Shown: positions 5,437-14,617, counted from the first letter of the stretch. The stretch: DNA of 16,900 nucleotides from Ornithomonoglobus_A sp034090805 (GCA_034090805.1 JAXDRV010000091.1:1-16900); one strand, 5' to 3'. Notes: generated by a model not told the origin, from the sequence alone. A program made the numbers and translations.

Positions 5437-7908
5437 ATGCGTCAAAAATTCTGCGTTACCGGCATGACCTGTTCCGCTTGCTCCGCTCATGTTGAAAAAT
5501 CGGTTTCCGGGTTAAACGGAGTAAGAAGCGTAAACGTCAACCTTCTTCGGAACTCCATGACGGTCGATTATGATGAAAATACCGTCACCGAATCGGATAT
5601 TATCACAGCAGTCGAGAGCGGCGGCTACGGAGCGTATACCGAGGACACCCCTTCCTCCGAAGCCGTTAAAAAGCCGAACGGCAGCGAGGAGCTTAACGAA
5701 ATGAAATCACGGCTGATATGGTCCGTTTGTCTGCTTGTGCCGCTTATGTACATCTCTATGGGACATATGCTCGGATTTCCGCTTCCGAGTGCGTTTCACG
5801 GGGTAGAAAACTCGCTTACATTTGCGTTTACACAGCTCTTGCTTACGATACCTATAGTATTTATAAACAAAAAATACTTCACCGTCGGCTTTAAATCACT
5901 TATAAAGCGTGCTCCGAACATGGATACGCTGATAGCCATAGGCTCAGGTGCATCGCTTTTATACGGAATTGCCGCAGTTTATGCCATAGGCTACGGACTG
6001 GGTCACGGCAATACCGCTCTTGCGGCGGAGTATTCGATGAACCTGTATTTTGAGAGTGCGGCAATGATTTTAACGCTTATAACAGTCGGAAAATATATGG
6101 AAGCGCGTGCAAAGGGCAAAACCTCCGAGGCTATCGAGCGTCTTATAGATCTCGCACCGAAAACCGCCGTTGTTATCCGTGACGGAAAGGAGCGCATTGT
6201 TCCCTCTTCGGAGCTTCGTATCGGCGATATTGCCGTTGTAAAGGCAGGCGGAGCAATTCCGGCAGACGGAAAAATCCTTGAAGGCAGCTGCTCCGCCGAT
6301 GAAAGCGCAATCACGGGCGAAAGCATGGCGGTTGAAAAGACGGTCGGCGATTCTGTAACGGGCGCAACTATTCTGACAAGCGGCTACATTAAAATGACCG
6401 TTGAAAAGATCGGCGGGGATACCGCTCTTTCTCAAATCATAGCGCTTGTTGAGGAGGCTGCATCATCAAAAGCGCCCATTGCAAAAACTGCTGACAAGGT
6501 GAGCGGGATATTTGTTCCGGCGGTAATTGCCGTTGCGGCAATCACGCTTATTGCTTGGCTGATTACCGGGTACGGTTTCACTCATGCGTTCACAATGGCA
6601 GTATCCGTGCTTGTTATTTCATGTCCGTGTGCGTTGGGACTTGCCACTCCCACAGCTATAATGGTCGGTACGGGACAGGGTGCAAAAAGCGGCATTTTGA
6701 TAAAAAGCGCCGAAAGCCTCGAAACAGCACACCATATAAATACTGTCGTTCTTGACAAAACAGGCACGGTAACCGAGGGCAAGCCGTCCGTGACCGATAT
6801 ACTACCGAACGGCATAAGCGAATCGGAGCTTTTAAAAAGGGCGGCATCCTTGGAAAAGCTCTCCGAGCACCCTCTGTCGCTTGCAATAACGGAAAAAGCC
6901 GATTTGTCGCAGCTTTATGAGGTGACGGATTTTGAGCAGATCCAAGGACGGGGACTTAAGTGCCGCTTAAACGGCTCCGTGCTTGCTGCCGGAAATTATA
7001 AAATGATGCAGGAGCTGGGAATTGACGTTAAGGAAAACATTCAGCTTGCAAACGAGGGCAAAACTGCGCTTTATTTTGCTCATGACGGTAAATTCATAGG
7101 CACCATTGCCGTTGCCGACACCATAAAGCCCGAAAGTCCCGCAGCAGTCAAGCAGCTTTACGACATGGGAATCGATGTTATTATGCTTACCGGTGACAAC
7201 AAGCTCACCGCAGAGGCAATACGCCGTCAGGCAGGTATACGCAAGGCTGTTGCGGAGGTTTTGCCTCAGGATAAGGAGTCGGAAATACGTTGCCTTCAAG
7301 ACGGCGGCAAGACCGTTGCCATGGTCGGTGACGGAATAAACGACGCTCCTGCTCTTGCACGAGCCGACGTAGGCATCGCCATAGGTGCCGGTACGGATAT
7401 TGCAATAGAATCCGCAGACATTGTGCTGATGCGGAGCAATTTAGGTGCGGTTGCAGCCGCTGTCAGACTAAGCCGTGCCGTTATTAAAAATATTCATGAA
7501 AATCTGTTCTGGGCATTTTTTTACAACATACTCGGAATACCCGTTGCCGCAGGAGTGCTTTATCCCGCATTCGGTATACGCCTAAATCCGATGATAGCTG
7601 CCGCCGCAATGAGCGTCAGTTCGATATTCGTTGTAACAAACGCTCTCAGATTAAAGCTGTTTAAAGCAGATAAAAATATTAATGAGGAGGATTCCAAAAT
7701 GACAAAAACAATTAAAATCAACGGTATGATGTGCTCCCACTGCACAGGACGGGTACAGGAGGCTCTTAACAAGCTTGACGGCGTGACTGCCTCGGTAACT
7801 CTCGACAACGGCGGCACTGCGATTGTAACATTAACCAAGAATATAAGCGATGATACGCTCCGTTCAGTCGTTACGGACGCCGGATATGAGGTTATAAGCA
7901 TAAAATAA
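5437..7908 (+). CDS. copA: Copper-exporting P1B-type ATPase with C-terminal CopZ-like domain
   Basis: The 823-residue membrane pump uses ATP to export Cu(I). Domains in order: an N-terminal heavy-metal domain with GMTCSAC (9-15); membrane helices from about 92; the actuator with TGES (293-296); the CPC ion-binding motif in SCPCALG (Cys396, Cys398); the phosphorylated Asp440 in DKTGT; the HP motif (His478-Pro479); GDG at 631-633 within GDGINDAP; and the Cu(I)-type helices with YN (696-697) and MSVSS (725-729). A second heavy-metal domain with GMMCSHC follows at 763-769. N-terminal metal domains are the rule; a C-terminal one is unusual. It starts at Met755 preceded by a perfect AGGAGG, suggesting a former separate copZ. 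The start ATG has AGGAGG (5424-5429) 7 nt upstream. The pump probably responds to copper or thiol stress through its own upstream region; the adjacent HxlR gene is the only regulator in view. Confidence 0.96.
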   Translation: MRQKFCVTGMTCSACSAHVEKSVSGLNGVRSVNVNLLRNSMTVDYDENTVTESDIITAVESGGYGAYTEDTPSSEAVKKPNGSEELNEMKSRLIWSVCLLVPLMYISMGHMLGFPLPSAFHGVENSLTFAFTQLLLTIPIVFINKKYFTVGFKSLIKRAPNMDTLIAIGSGASLLYGIAAVYAIGYGLGHGNTALAAEYSMNLYFESAAMILTLITVGKYMEARAKGKTSEAIERLIDLAPKTAVVIRDGKERIVPSSELRIGDIAVVKAGGAIPADGKILEGSCSADESAITGESMAVEKTVGDSVTGATILTSGYIKMTVEKIGGDTALSQIIALVEEAASSKAPIAKTADKVSGIFVPAVIAVAAITLIAWLITGYGFTHAFTMAVSVLVISCPCALGLATPTAIMVGTGQGAKSGILIKSAESLETAHHINTVVLDKTGTVTEGKPSVTDILPNGISESELLKRAASLEKLSEHPLSLAITEKADLSQLYEVTDFEQIQGRGLKCRLNGSVLAAGNYKMMQELGIDVKENIQLANEGKTALYFAHDGKFIGTIAVADTIKPESPAAVKQLYDMGIDVIMLTGDNKLTAEAIRRQAGIRKAVAEVLPQDKESEIRCLQDGGKTVAMVGDGINDAPALARADVGIAIGAGTDIAIESADIVLMRSNLGAVAAAVRLSRAVIKNIHENLFWAFFYNILGIPVAAGVLYPAFGIRLNPMIAAAAMSVSSIFVVTNALRLKLFKADKNINEEDSKMTKTIKINGMMCSHCTGRVQEALNKLDGVTASVTLDNGGTAIVTLTKNISDDTLRSVVTDAGYEVISIK
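7699..7908 (+). CDS. Possible separately initiated CopZ-like copper chaperone, nested in frame in copA
   Basis: The last 69 codons of copA, from ATG 7699, encode a complete small heavy-metal-associated domain with the copper-binding GMMCSHC motif (residues 9-15). The length equals that of free CopZ chaperones, which hand Cu(I) to CopA. GAGGAGG (7684-7690) lies 8 nt before this ATG, an optimal ribosome binding site inside the copA reading frame. Two readings fit. The element may be a relic of a separate copZ gene whose upstream copA stop was lost, now always fused. Alternatively, ribosomes may still start here and make free CopZ as well as the fused form. The sequence cannot decide between them. 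Confidence 0.45.
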   Translation: MTKTIKINGMMCSHCTGRVQEALNKLDGVTASVTLDNGGTAIVTLTKNISDDTLRSVVTDAGYEVISIK

Positions 7909-7956
7909 TTGTGCAAATTCGCCGTCTGTGTCGCTTTTTCCTGAAAATATGCACAA
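7909..7956. other. Inverted repeat after copA
   Basis: TTGTGCA (7909-7915) and TGCACAA (7950-7956) are perfect 7-bp inverted repeats 34 nt apart, beginning directly after the copA stop. No T run follows the second arm, so it is not a standard terminator. No other terminator for copA is visible before the nifJ promoter. Confidence 0.3.
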
Positions 7957-7981
7957 ATTACAAAAAAATTACGATATTGTC

Positions 7982-8010
7982 TTGATTTTATTACAAAAAA
8001 GTGATATTAT
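7982..8010 (+). promoter_or_regulatory. Promoter of the pyruvate:ferredoxin oxidoreductase gene
   Basis: TTGATT (7982-7987) and TATTAT (8005-8010) are 17 nt apart, with TGA before the -10 box (extended -10). Just downstream, TAAGTAT-ATATA-ATACTTA (8015-8033) is a perfect 7-5-7 palindrome over the expected transcription start, a plausible operator position. Confidence 0.6.
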
Positions 8011-8031
8011 ATTATAAGTATATATAATACT

Positions 8032-8065
8032 TAGGAGCAATGCTCCTACATTATTAAACAGGAGG
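8032..8065 (+). promoter_or_regulatory. Leader hairpin that can alternatively pair with the nifJ ribosome binding site
   Basis: TAGGAGC-AAT-GCTCCTA (8032-8048) is a perfect 7-bp hairpin in the leader. Its CTCCT (8043-8047) is also complementary to AGGAG (8060-8064) of the ribosome binding site AGGAGGAG, which lies 8 nt before the ATG. The two pairings exclude each other. The hairpin would keep the site free; loss of the hairpin would let it be masked. Confidence 0.35.
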
Positions 8066-8073
8066 AGATTCCG

Positions 8074-11000
8074 ATGGCTAGAAAAATGAAAACCATGGAT
8101 GGTAACAACGCTGCGGCTTACGCATCATATGCGTTTACGGACGTTGCTGCTATCTATCCTATCACACCATCATCAACAATGGCAGAAGTTACAGATAAGT
8201 GGGCTGCTGCCGGCATGAAAAACATTTTTGGTCAGCCCGTTAAGGTTGTAGAAATGCAGTCCGAGGCTGGCGCATCCGGTACGGTACACGGTTCACTTAC
8301 CGCAGGTGCATTGACAACGACCTATACAGCTTCACAGGGCTTACTGTTAATGATACCCAATATGTACAAAATTGCAGGTGAGCTGCTTCCCTGCGTATTT
8401 AACGTTTCGGCAAGAACTCTTGCTTCACATTCGCTTTCAATATTCGGCGATCACCAGGACGTTATGGCATGCCGTCAGACAGGCTTTGCGATGCTCGCAT
8501 CAACCAACCCTCAGGAGGCTATGGACTTAGGCGCAGTTGCTCATCTGGCAACAATAAAGGGCAAAATTCCGTTCCTTCACTTCTTTGACGGTTTCAGAAC
8601 CTCACATGAGTATCAGAAGGTTGCCTGCTGGGATTACAAGGATCTTGCGGAAATGGTTGACTGGGATGCTATTGCTGCATTCAGACACGGCTCGCTTAAC
8701 CCCGAGCACCCCGCACAGAGAGGTACGGCTCAGAACGGCGATATATTCTTCCAGGCTAAAGAGGCTGTTAACAAGTACTATGACGCTATCCCCGAGGTTA
8801 CTCAGGAATACATGGACAAGGTTAACGCTAAGATCGGCACCGATTACAAGCTGTTTAACTACTACGGCGCAGAGGACGCAGAGCACATTATCGTTGCTAT
8901 GGGTTCGGTTACAGATACAATCGCCGAAACAATTGACTACCTGAACGCTAACGGCGGCAAGTACGGTATGATCAGAGTTCGTCTTTACAGACCGTTCTCA
9001 ATTAAGCATTTCACAGAGGCTATTCCCTCAACAGTTAAGACAATCACCGTTCTTGACAGAACAAAGGAATCGGGCGCTGTCGGCGAGCCTCTTTATCTCG
9101 ATGTTGTATCTGCTGTCAATGAAGCAGGTATCAATGCCAAGGTTCTCGGCGGCCGTTATGGTCTTGCATCAAAGGATACAACTCCCGCTTGCATCATAGC
9201 CGCTTTCAAAAACGAAACAAAGAATCACTTCACGATCGGTATCGAGGACGACGTTACAAACCTCTCGCTTCCGCTTGACGAAAACCCCGACACAACACCG
9301 GCAGGTATCACAAGCTGTAAGTTCTGGGGTCTTGGTGCAGACGGTACTGTCGGCGCTAACAAGAACTCGGTTAAGATTATCGGTGACCACACAGACATGA
9401 ACGTTCAGGCATATTTCGACTACGACTCAAAGAAGTCGGGCGGTCTTACCTGTTCGCACCTGCGTTTCGGTCATCCGAAAATTACATCGACCTACCTCAT
9501 TTCAAAAGCAGATTTCGTTGCTTGTCACAAGGCTTCGTACATAAGAACCTACGATATGGTTCAGGACGTTAAGCCCGGCGGCGTATTCCTGCTTAACTGC
9601 TCATGGGGTCCGGAGGAGCTTGAGGAGCATCTTCCCGGTCAGGTGAAGAGATATATTGCCGAAAACAACATTCAGTTCTACACAATAGACGGTGTTAAGA
9701 TTGGTAAGGAAATCGGTCTCGGCAACAGAATTAACACTGTATTGCAGTCGGCATTCTTTAAGCTGGCTAACATAATCCCCGAAGCAGACGCTATTCAGTA
9801 CATGAAGGACGCTGCTACAGCTTCATACTCAAAGAAGGGCGAAGCTATCGTTAAGATGAATCACGACGCTATCGACGCCGGCGCTCAGCAGATCGTTAAG
9901 GTTGACGTTCCCGAAAGCTGGAAGAATGCTCAGGACGATGATCTTTCGGTTAAGTTCGAGGGCGAGGGCGAGCTTATCGATTACGTAAACAACGTACTCG
10001 GCCCCATCAGCCAGTTCAACGGTGCTAAGCTGCCTGTTTCGACTTTTGTACCTTATACAAACGGACAGGTTCCCCTGGGTTCGGCTGCTTACGAAAAGAG
10101 AGGTATTGCAATAGATGTTCCCACATGGAATGCAGATACTTGTATCCAGTGCGGCAACTGTTCATACGTATGTCCTCACGCTTGTATCCGTCCTGTAGTT
10201 CTTACCAAGGAAGAGCTTGACAACGCTCCCGAGGGTATCAAGTACAAGAACGCTATGATGCTTGACGGCTTATACTACACAATGGCTATTTCGGTTCTTG
10301 ACTGTACAGGCTGCGGAAGCTGCGCTAACGTATGTCCCGCAAACAAGAAGAACCCGACACTTGTTATGCAGCCGCTTGACACTCAGCTTAACGAGCAAGC
10401 TAACTTTGATTATGCTGCTGCTCTCGGTGAAAAGCAGGCAGTTCTTGACAAGTTCCCCGCAACAAAGGTTAAGGGTTCACAGTTCAAGAAGCCTTATCTT
10501 GAGTTCTCCGGTGCTTGCGCAGGCTGTGGTGAAACACCGTACGCTAAGCTTGTAACTCAGCTCTTCGGTGACAGAATGTTCATCGCAAACGCAACAGGAT
10601 GTTCGTCAATCTGGGGTGGTTCGGCTCCTTCAACGCCTTACTGCGCTGACGAAAACGGAAACGGTCCCGCATGGGCTAACTCACTGTTCGAGGATAACGC
10701 TGAGTACGGCTACGGTATGTTCCTTGCTCAGGATACATTAAGAAACAGAAATATCGAAAAGCTCGAAAAGATTGCCGCTGAAAATGCTGACGTTAAGCCG
10801 GTTGTTGATAAGTTCATCGAAACAAAGGACGACGCAGCAGCTAACAGAGTCGCAACAGATGGGCTGTTAAAGGCAATCGCTAACCTGTCATCGCAGGAGG
10901 CTAAGGACGTTCTTGCCGATAAGGAATACCTTTCAAAGAAATCGTGCTGGATCTTCGGCGGCGACGGTTGGGCATATGACATCGGCTTCGGCGGTGTTGA

Positions 11001-11589
11001 CCACGTTCTCGCTTCCGGTGAGGATGTAAACATTCTCGTATTCGATACAGAGGTTTACTCGAACACAGGCGGTCAGTCGTCAAAGTCAACTCCTACGGGT
11101 GCTATTGCACAGTTTGCAGCAGCAGGTAAGGAAGTTAAGAAAAAGGATCTTGCAGCTATCGCAATGTCATACGGCTACGTATATGTTGCTCAGATCGCTC
11201 AGGGTTCAAACCCACAGCAGTGTCTGAATGCAATCATCGAGGCTGAAAGCTATCACGGTCCTTCACTGATTATTGCTTACGCTCCCTGTATCAACCATGG
11301 TATCAAGGGCGGTATGTCAATAGCTCAGACAGAGGAAAAGAAGGCCGTTGACGCAGGCTACTGGCACTTATTCAGATTTGACCCCAGACGCACGCTTGAG
11401 GGTAAGAATCCGTTCCAGCTTGACTCCAAGGCTCCTACAATGGATTACGAAGAGTTCATCATGGGCGAAGTTCGTTACAACTCGCTTGCACGTTCAAATC
11501 CTGAAAGAGCAAAAGAGCTGTTTGCTAAGGCTAAGAAGAATGCAGAAGAAAAGTATGCAAAGCTTGTTAAATTAGCAGAGGCTGAATAA
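8074..11589 (+). CDS. nifJ: Pyruvate:ferredoxin (flavodoxin) oxidoreductase
   Basis: This cytoplasmic enzyme oxidises pyruvate with CoA to acetyl-CoA and CO2 and reduces ferredoxin, the central fermentative step in anaerobes. The single 1171-residue chain carries all domains of the homodimeric type. First is the pyrimidine-binding domain with YPITPSSTMAE (27-37) and the conserved Glu of VEMQSEAG near 64. Next comes the transketolase C-like and CoA-binding middle. A two-cluster ferredoxin domain follows, with CxxCxxCxxxC at 690-700 and 744-754. Last is the thiamine diphosphate domain with GDGWAYD and NTGGQ. Cys815, Cys818, Cys843 and Cys1072 match the ligands of the proximal 4Fe-4S cluster. 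Length is typical of clostridial enzymes. Strong ribosome binding site, own promoter and terminator indicate a well-expressed single-gene unit. Confidence 0.98.
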   Translation: MARKMKTMDGNNAAAYASYAFTDVAAIYPITPSSTMAEVTDKWAAAGMKNIFGQPVKVVEMQSEAGASGTVHGSLTAGALTTTYTASQGLLLMIPNMYKIAGELLPCVFNVSARTLASHSLSIFGDHQDVMACRQTGFAMLASTNPQEAMDLGAVAHLATIKGKIPFLHFFDGFRTSHEYQKVACWDYKDLAEMVDWDAIAAFRHGSLNPEHPAQRGTAQNGDIFFQAKEAVNKYYDAIPEVTQEYMDKVNAKIGTDYKLFNYYGAEDAEHIIVAMGSVTDTIAETIDYLNANGGKYGMIRVRLYRPFSIKHFTEAIPSTVKTITVLDRTKESGAVGEPLYLDVVSAVNEAGINAKVLGGRYGLASKDTTPACIIAAFKNETKNHFTIGIEDDVTNLSLPLDENPDTTPAGITSCKFWGLGADGTVGANKNSVKIIGDHTDMNVQAYFDYDSKKSGGLTCSHLRFGHPKITSTYLISKADFVACHKASYIRTYDMVQDVKPGGVFLLNCSWGPEELEEHLPGQVKRYIAENNIQFYTIDGVKIGKEIGLGNRINTVLQSAFFKLANIIPEADAIQYMKDAATASYSKKGEAIVKMNHDAIDAGAQQIVKVDVPESWKNAQDDDLSVKFEGEGELIDYVNNVLGPISQFNGAKLPVSTFVPYTNGQVPLGSAAYEKRGIAIDVPTWNADTCIQCGNCSYVCPHACIRPVVLTKEELDNAPEGIKYKNAMMLDGLYYTMAISVLDCTGCGSCANVCPANKKNPTLVMQPLDTQLNEQANFDYAAALGEKQAVLDKFPATKVKGSQFKKPYLEFSGACAGCGETPYAKLVTQLFGDRMFIANATGCSSIWGGSAPSTPYCADENGNGPAWANSLFEDNAEYGYGMFLAQDTLRNRNIEKLEKIAAENADVKPVVDKFIETKDDAAANRVATDGLLKAIANLSSQEAKDVLADKEYLSKKSCWIFGGDGWAYDIGFGGVDHVLASGEDVNILVFDTEVYSNTGGQSSKSTPTGAIAQFAAAGKEVKKKDLAAIAMSYGYVYVAQIAQGSNPQQCLNAIIEAESYHGPSLIIAYAPCINHGIKGGMSIAQTEEKKAVDAGYWHLFRFDPRRTLEGKNPFQLDSKAPTMDYEEFIMGEVRYNSLARSNPERAKELFAKAKKNAEEKYAKLVKLAEAE

Positions 11590-11601
11590 TTTTGGATATA
11601 C

Positions 11602-11631
11602 AAAAGAACCGCCGAAAACGGCGGTTCTTTT
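11602..11631. terminator. Bidirectional terminator shared by nifJ and citrate synthase genes
   Basis: AAAAGAACCGCCG (11602-11614) and CGGCGGTTCTTTT (11619-11631) form a perfect 13-bp stem with an AAAA loop. The A run on one side and T run on the other make it work in both directions. It fills the 45-bp gap between the convergent stops. Confidence 0.93.
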
Positions 11632-11634
11632 AAT

Positions 11635-13002
11635 TTATCTGTCCTGCAAATCAACGTATGATTTTTCTGTGAGTACGCTTTTATATGCCGGACGTATTAT
11701 TTTGTCCGCATTTATCAGCTCCTCAAGCCTGTGTGCGCTCCAGCCTACTATTCTTGCAATTGCAAACATCGGAGTATATAATTCGGGCGGTATGTCGAGC
11801 ATACTGTATACAAAGCCGCTGTAAAAGTCCACATTCGGGCTTACTCCCTTGTATATTTTTCTTTCCTCGGCTATTGTCTGTGGTGCAAGCTCCTCAACTG
11901 CCGAATACAGCGCAAAATCCTCCATACGCTGCTTTTCAATCGCTATTTTTTCAACAAAGCTCTTGAATATCTTCGCTCTTGGGTCAGACTTTGAATACAC
12001 GGCATGTCCCATTCCGTATATCAGACCGCTGCGGTCAAAGGTTTCCTTGTGCAAAATCTTCTTAAGGTATGCCTTTATTGCTTCTCTGTCTGTTACATCG
12101 CTGACATTTTCCTTAATATCCTTCATCATTTCGACAACCTTGATATTTGCACCGCCGTGCTTCGGTCCCTTCAGTGATGACAGCGCCGCCGCCATAACCG
12201 AATACGTATCCGATCCCGCCGACGTTACAACATGAGTTGTAAAGGTGGAGTTATTTCCGCCGCCGTGCTCCATATGCAGCATAAGCGCCACATCAAGCAC
12301 CTGTGCCTCAAGCGGCGAATACTTCATATCAGGTCTTAACATTCGGAGTATATTCTCCGCCGTACTGAGCTTTGGATCGGGACGGTGGATATACATACTG
12401 TCATCGCACTCATAGTGATTATACGCATGATAACCGTATACCGCAAGCATCGGAAATTCGCTTATCAGCATGAGGCATTGTCTTAACACATTCTTTACCG
12501 ACAAATCAGCCGCCTCATCGTCATATGATGCAAGCGTCAGAATACTCCTTGTCATGTTGTTCATAATATCCTTGCTTGGCGCTTTCATTATAACATCACG
12601 CACAAAGTTAGTCGGCAGCTTGCGCATTCTTCCCAGTATTTCCGAAAATTCCTCAAGCTCCTCTTGGTTCGGCAGTTCGTTAAACAACAGCAAATACGCC
12701 GTTTCCTCAAAGCCAAGCCTTTTTCCTTTAACATCGCCTCCCACGAGGTCATATATGTTATATCCACGATACAACAGTCTGCCCTCGCACGGAATCTTTT
12801 CTCCGTTTTCATTCTTATACGCTTCTATCTGTGAAATTGATGTAAGCCCGGTAACAACGCCGTTTCCCTGCTTATCTCTGAGGCCTCTCTGTACATTATA
12901 TTTATCATACAAATCCTTGTCAATTCTTCCGTTTTGCAGACACTTTTCCGAATGTAGGTCAAGAAAATCTCTCAATTCGATCATTGTATCCTTCATTGCC
13001 AT
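11635..13002 (-). CDS. Citrate synthase (citrate/2-methylcitrate synthase family)
   Basis: This enzyme condenses acetyl-CoA with oxaloacetate to citrate; in a fermenting clostridium it would mainly feed 2-oxoglutarate and glutamate synthesis. I start it at ATG 13002, preceded by AGGAGG (13008-13013) at 5 nt. The reading frame stays open upstream to 13068, but that lies at the -35 box. The 455-residue protein has the oxaloacetate-binding His in MEHGGGNNST (His246). The catalytic trio is His282 (GPKHGGAN), His333 (GMGHAVYSKSDPRA) and Asp392 (NVDFYSG). The length is near that of eukaryotic-type rather than 370-430-residue bacterial enzymes. Use of propionyl-CoA instead of acetyl-CoA cannot be excluded. 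No aconitase or isocitrate dehydrogenase gene is adjacent. It has its own consensus promoter. Confidence 0.95.
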   Translation of the reverse strand: MAMKDTMIELRDFLDLHSEKCLQNGRIDKDLYDKYNVQRGLRDKQGNGVVTGLTSISQIEAYKNENGEKIPCEGRLLYRGYNIYDLVGGDVKGKRLGFEETAYLLLFNELPNQEELEEFSEILGRMRKLPTNFVRDVIMKAPSKDIMNNMTRSILTLASYDDEAADLSVKNVLRQCLMLISEFPMLAVYGYHAYNHYECDDSMYIHRPDPKLSTAENILRMLRPDMKYSPLEAQVLDVALMLHMEHGGGNNSTFTTHVVTSAGSDTYSVMAAALSSLKGPKHGGANIKVVEMMKDIKENVSDVTDREAIKAYLKKILHKETFDRSGLIYGMGHAVYSKSDPRAKIFKSFVEKIAIEKQRMEDFALYSAVEELAPQTIAEERKIYKGVSPNVDFYSGFVYSMLDIPPELYTPMFAIARIVGWSAHRLEELINADKIIRPAYKSVLTEKSYVDLQDR

Positions 13003-13039
13003 TTTCGCCTCCTTAAAATTTATTATAACCTTTTGAGAT

Positions 13040-13068
13040 ATTATAACATAATCTGTAATTAATGTCAA
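13040..13068 (-). promoter_or_regulatory. Consensus promoter of the citrate synthase gene
   Basis: On the minus strand, TTGACA (13063-13068) and TATAAT (13040-13045) are exactly 17 nt apart, both perfect, with TGT before the -10 box. The predicted start near 13033 gives a leader of about 30 nt, supporting the ATG at 13002. Confidence 0.9.
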
Positions 13069-13098
13069 TGAACAAACTGTTAATTTTATAACGCTCGC

Positions 13099-14451
13099 CT
13101 ATGCCTGTCTCAGCAGCTTTCTGCTCCTAACGATATACATGGTTGTGGTTACAGTCACCGCAATTATATCGCTTATCGGCTCAGCAAGGATAATTCCCCA
13201 TACTCCCAATCCCGCAATCTTCGGCAGAATAAGTGCCAAAGGCAGCAGCAATATTATTTTACGCAAAAATGCTAGAAATAATGAAGTTTTTGCCTCGCCG
13301 AGTGCCAAAAATGTATTTTGACAAGCACTCTGTGCTCCCATTATCGACATTCCGATAAGAAAAACCCTTACCGCAGGAATGCCCATATTTATTATTTCCG
13401 CATCATTGGTAAACATTCCGAGAAATACTCCGGGAAAAAGCTCCACCAATGTAACTATCATCAGCGAAAATGTGATATTACATACAAATAAAATCCTAAA
13501 TGCCTGTTTAACTCTCGCAAAATTTTGGGCGCCGTAATTATATCCTATTATCGGCTGCACTCCCTGTGACATTCCGCCTATAGGCATCCAGACAAGCTGC
13601 ATCATGCTGAACAAAATCGACATCAGTGCAACGTACATATCGTTTCCGTAACGCAGCATACCGTTATTAAAGGTAAGCTGAATTAGGCACTCCGTAAACT
13701 GCATAATAAACGGTGATATTCCAAGCGATAAAATCGAGCCGACAACGTTCAAATTAAGCCGCAGATTTAAAATGCGTATTTTTAATATGCTCCTCCTGCT
13801 TTTGCACAAAAACCACAAAACCCACGCACATGAAACGGCCTGTGAGATTATCGTTGCAACGGCAGCACCTCTTACTCCCATGTCAAACACATATATAAAC
13901 AGCGGGTCAAGCAGAATATTTAACGCCGCACCAATACAGACCGTAGCCATACTCATGCGTGTAAAGCCTTGATTAGTTATAAAGGCATTTAATCCGAGTG
14001 CAAGCTGAACGAACACCGTTCCGATAAGATATATGGTTATGTAATCGGAGGCATACGGCAGGGTATTCTCACTTGCACCGAACCGAAGCAATATAGGTTC
14101 CTTGAACACCATAAACACGACAGTCAGCACCGCCGAAAATATAAGAAGCAGTGATGTTGAATTTCCCAATATAAGCTCTGCCTTTTTGTTGTTCTTCTCC
14201 CCCATCGCAATTGCCGCTCTCGAAGCACCGCCCATACCTGCAAGCGCAGCAAAAGCCGCAATCAGCATCAGTATCGGGAACGTCACTCCCAGTCCCGCAA
14301 GCGACAGAGATCCCGTCTGCGGTATTCGTCCGACATATATCCTGTCCACAATATTATAAAGTAAATTCACAAGCTGAGCAAGTATCGTTGGAACTGCCAA
14401 TTTAAATATCAAGGGTTTAATATTCCCCGTTCCCAATTCATTATTATCCAC
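13099..14451 (-). CDS. MATE family efflux transporter
   Basis: A 450-residue inner-membrane transporter of the MATE family, which exports drugs or other cationic compounds in exchange for Na+ or H+. It shows about twelve membrane helices in two halves. Family segments are LVNLLYNIVDRIYVGRI near the start, GMGGASRAAIAMG (about 72-84), NQGFTRMSMATVCIGAALNILLDPLF in helices 5-6, and MPIGGMSQGVQPIIGYNYGA in the second half. It is closest in style to MepA-type pumps of Firmicutes, but the substrate and coupling ion cannot be read from sequence. The start is GTG at 14451 with AAGGAG (14461-14466) 9 nt upstream. It lies upstream of the citrate synthase gene on the same strand with no clear terminator between, so some read-through is possible. 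It diverges from the PTS gene. Confidence 0.93.
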   Translation of the reverse strand: MDNNELGTGNIKPLIFKLAVPTILAQLVNLLYNIVDRIYVGRIPQTGSLSLAGLGVTFPILMLIAAFAALAGMGGASRAAIAMGEKNNKKAELILGNSTSLLLIFSAVLTVVFMVFKEPILLRFGASENTLPYASDYITIYLIGTVFVQLALGLNAFITNQGFTRMSMATVCIGAALNILLDPLFIYVFDMGVRGAAVATIISQAVSCAWVLWFLCKSRRSILKIRILNLRLNLNVVGSILSLGISPFIMQFTECLIQLTFNNGMLRYGNDMYVALMSILFSMMQLVWMPIGGMSQGVQPIIGYNYGAQNFARVKQAFRILFVCNITFSLMIVTLVELFPGVFLGMFTNDAEIINMGIPAVRVFLIGMSIMGAQSACQNTFLALGEAKTSLFLAFLRKIILLLPLALILPKIAGLGVWGIILAEPISDIIAVTVTTTMYIVRSRKLLRQA

Positions 14452-14510
14452 TTTGCATATCTCCTTTATATTATTTTCAGTGGTTTACACCAAAAAAAAC
14501 GTATACTATA

Positions 14511-14538
14511 ATTATACTATTAATTTTAAATTTGTCAA
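14511..14538 (-). promoter_or_regulatory. Promoter of the MATE gene
   Basis: On the minus strand, TTGACA (14533-14538) and TATAAT (14511-14516) are 16 nt apart. The transcript would start near 14504 with a leader of about 50 nt. The -10 box lies in a self-complementary TATAATTATA (14507-14516). Confidence 0.75.
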
Positions 14539-14617
14539 TAAGGAAGATAAAATTCATGCGGCATTGTCTTATTTCTATTTTATTCCTATTGATTTTGTGC
14601 ATTTTTACAGACAAATA

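Noticed and set aside
10728..11033. Minus-strand open frames opposite nifJ and elsewhere opposite copA
   Set aside because: They are shadows of strongly biased coding sequence, with no ribosome binding sites or recognisable domains.
13003..13068. Longer N-terminus for citrate synthase from 13068
   Set aside because: That start coincides with the -35 box of a perfect promoter. The ATG at 13002 has AGGAGG at the right distance.
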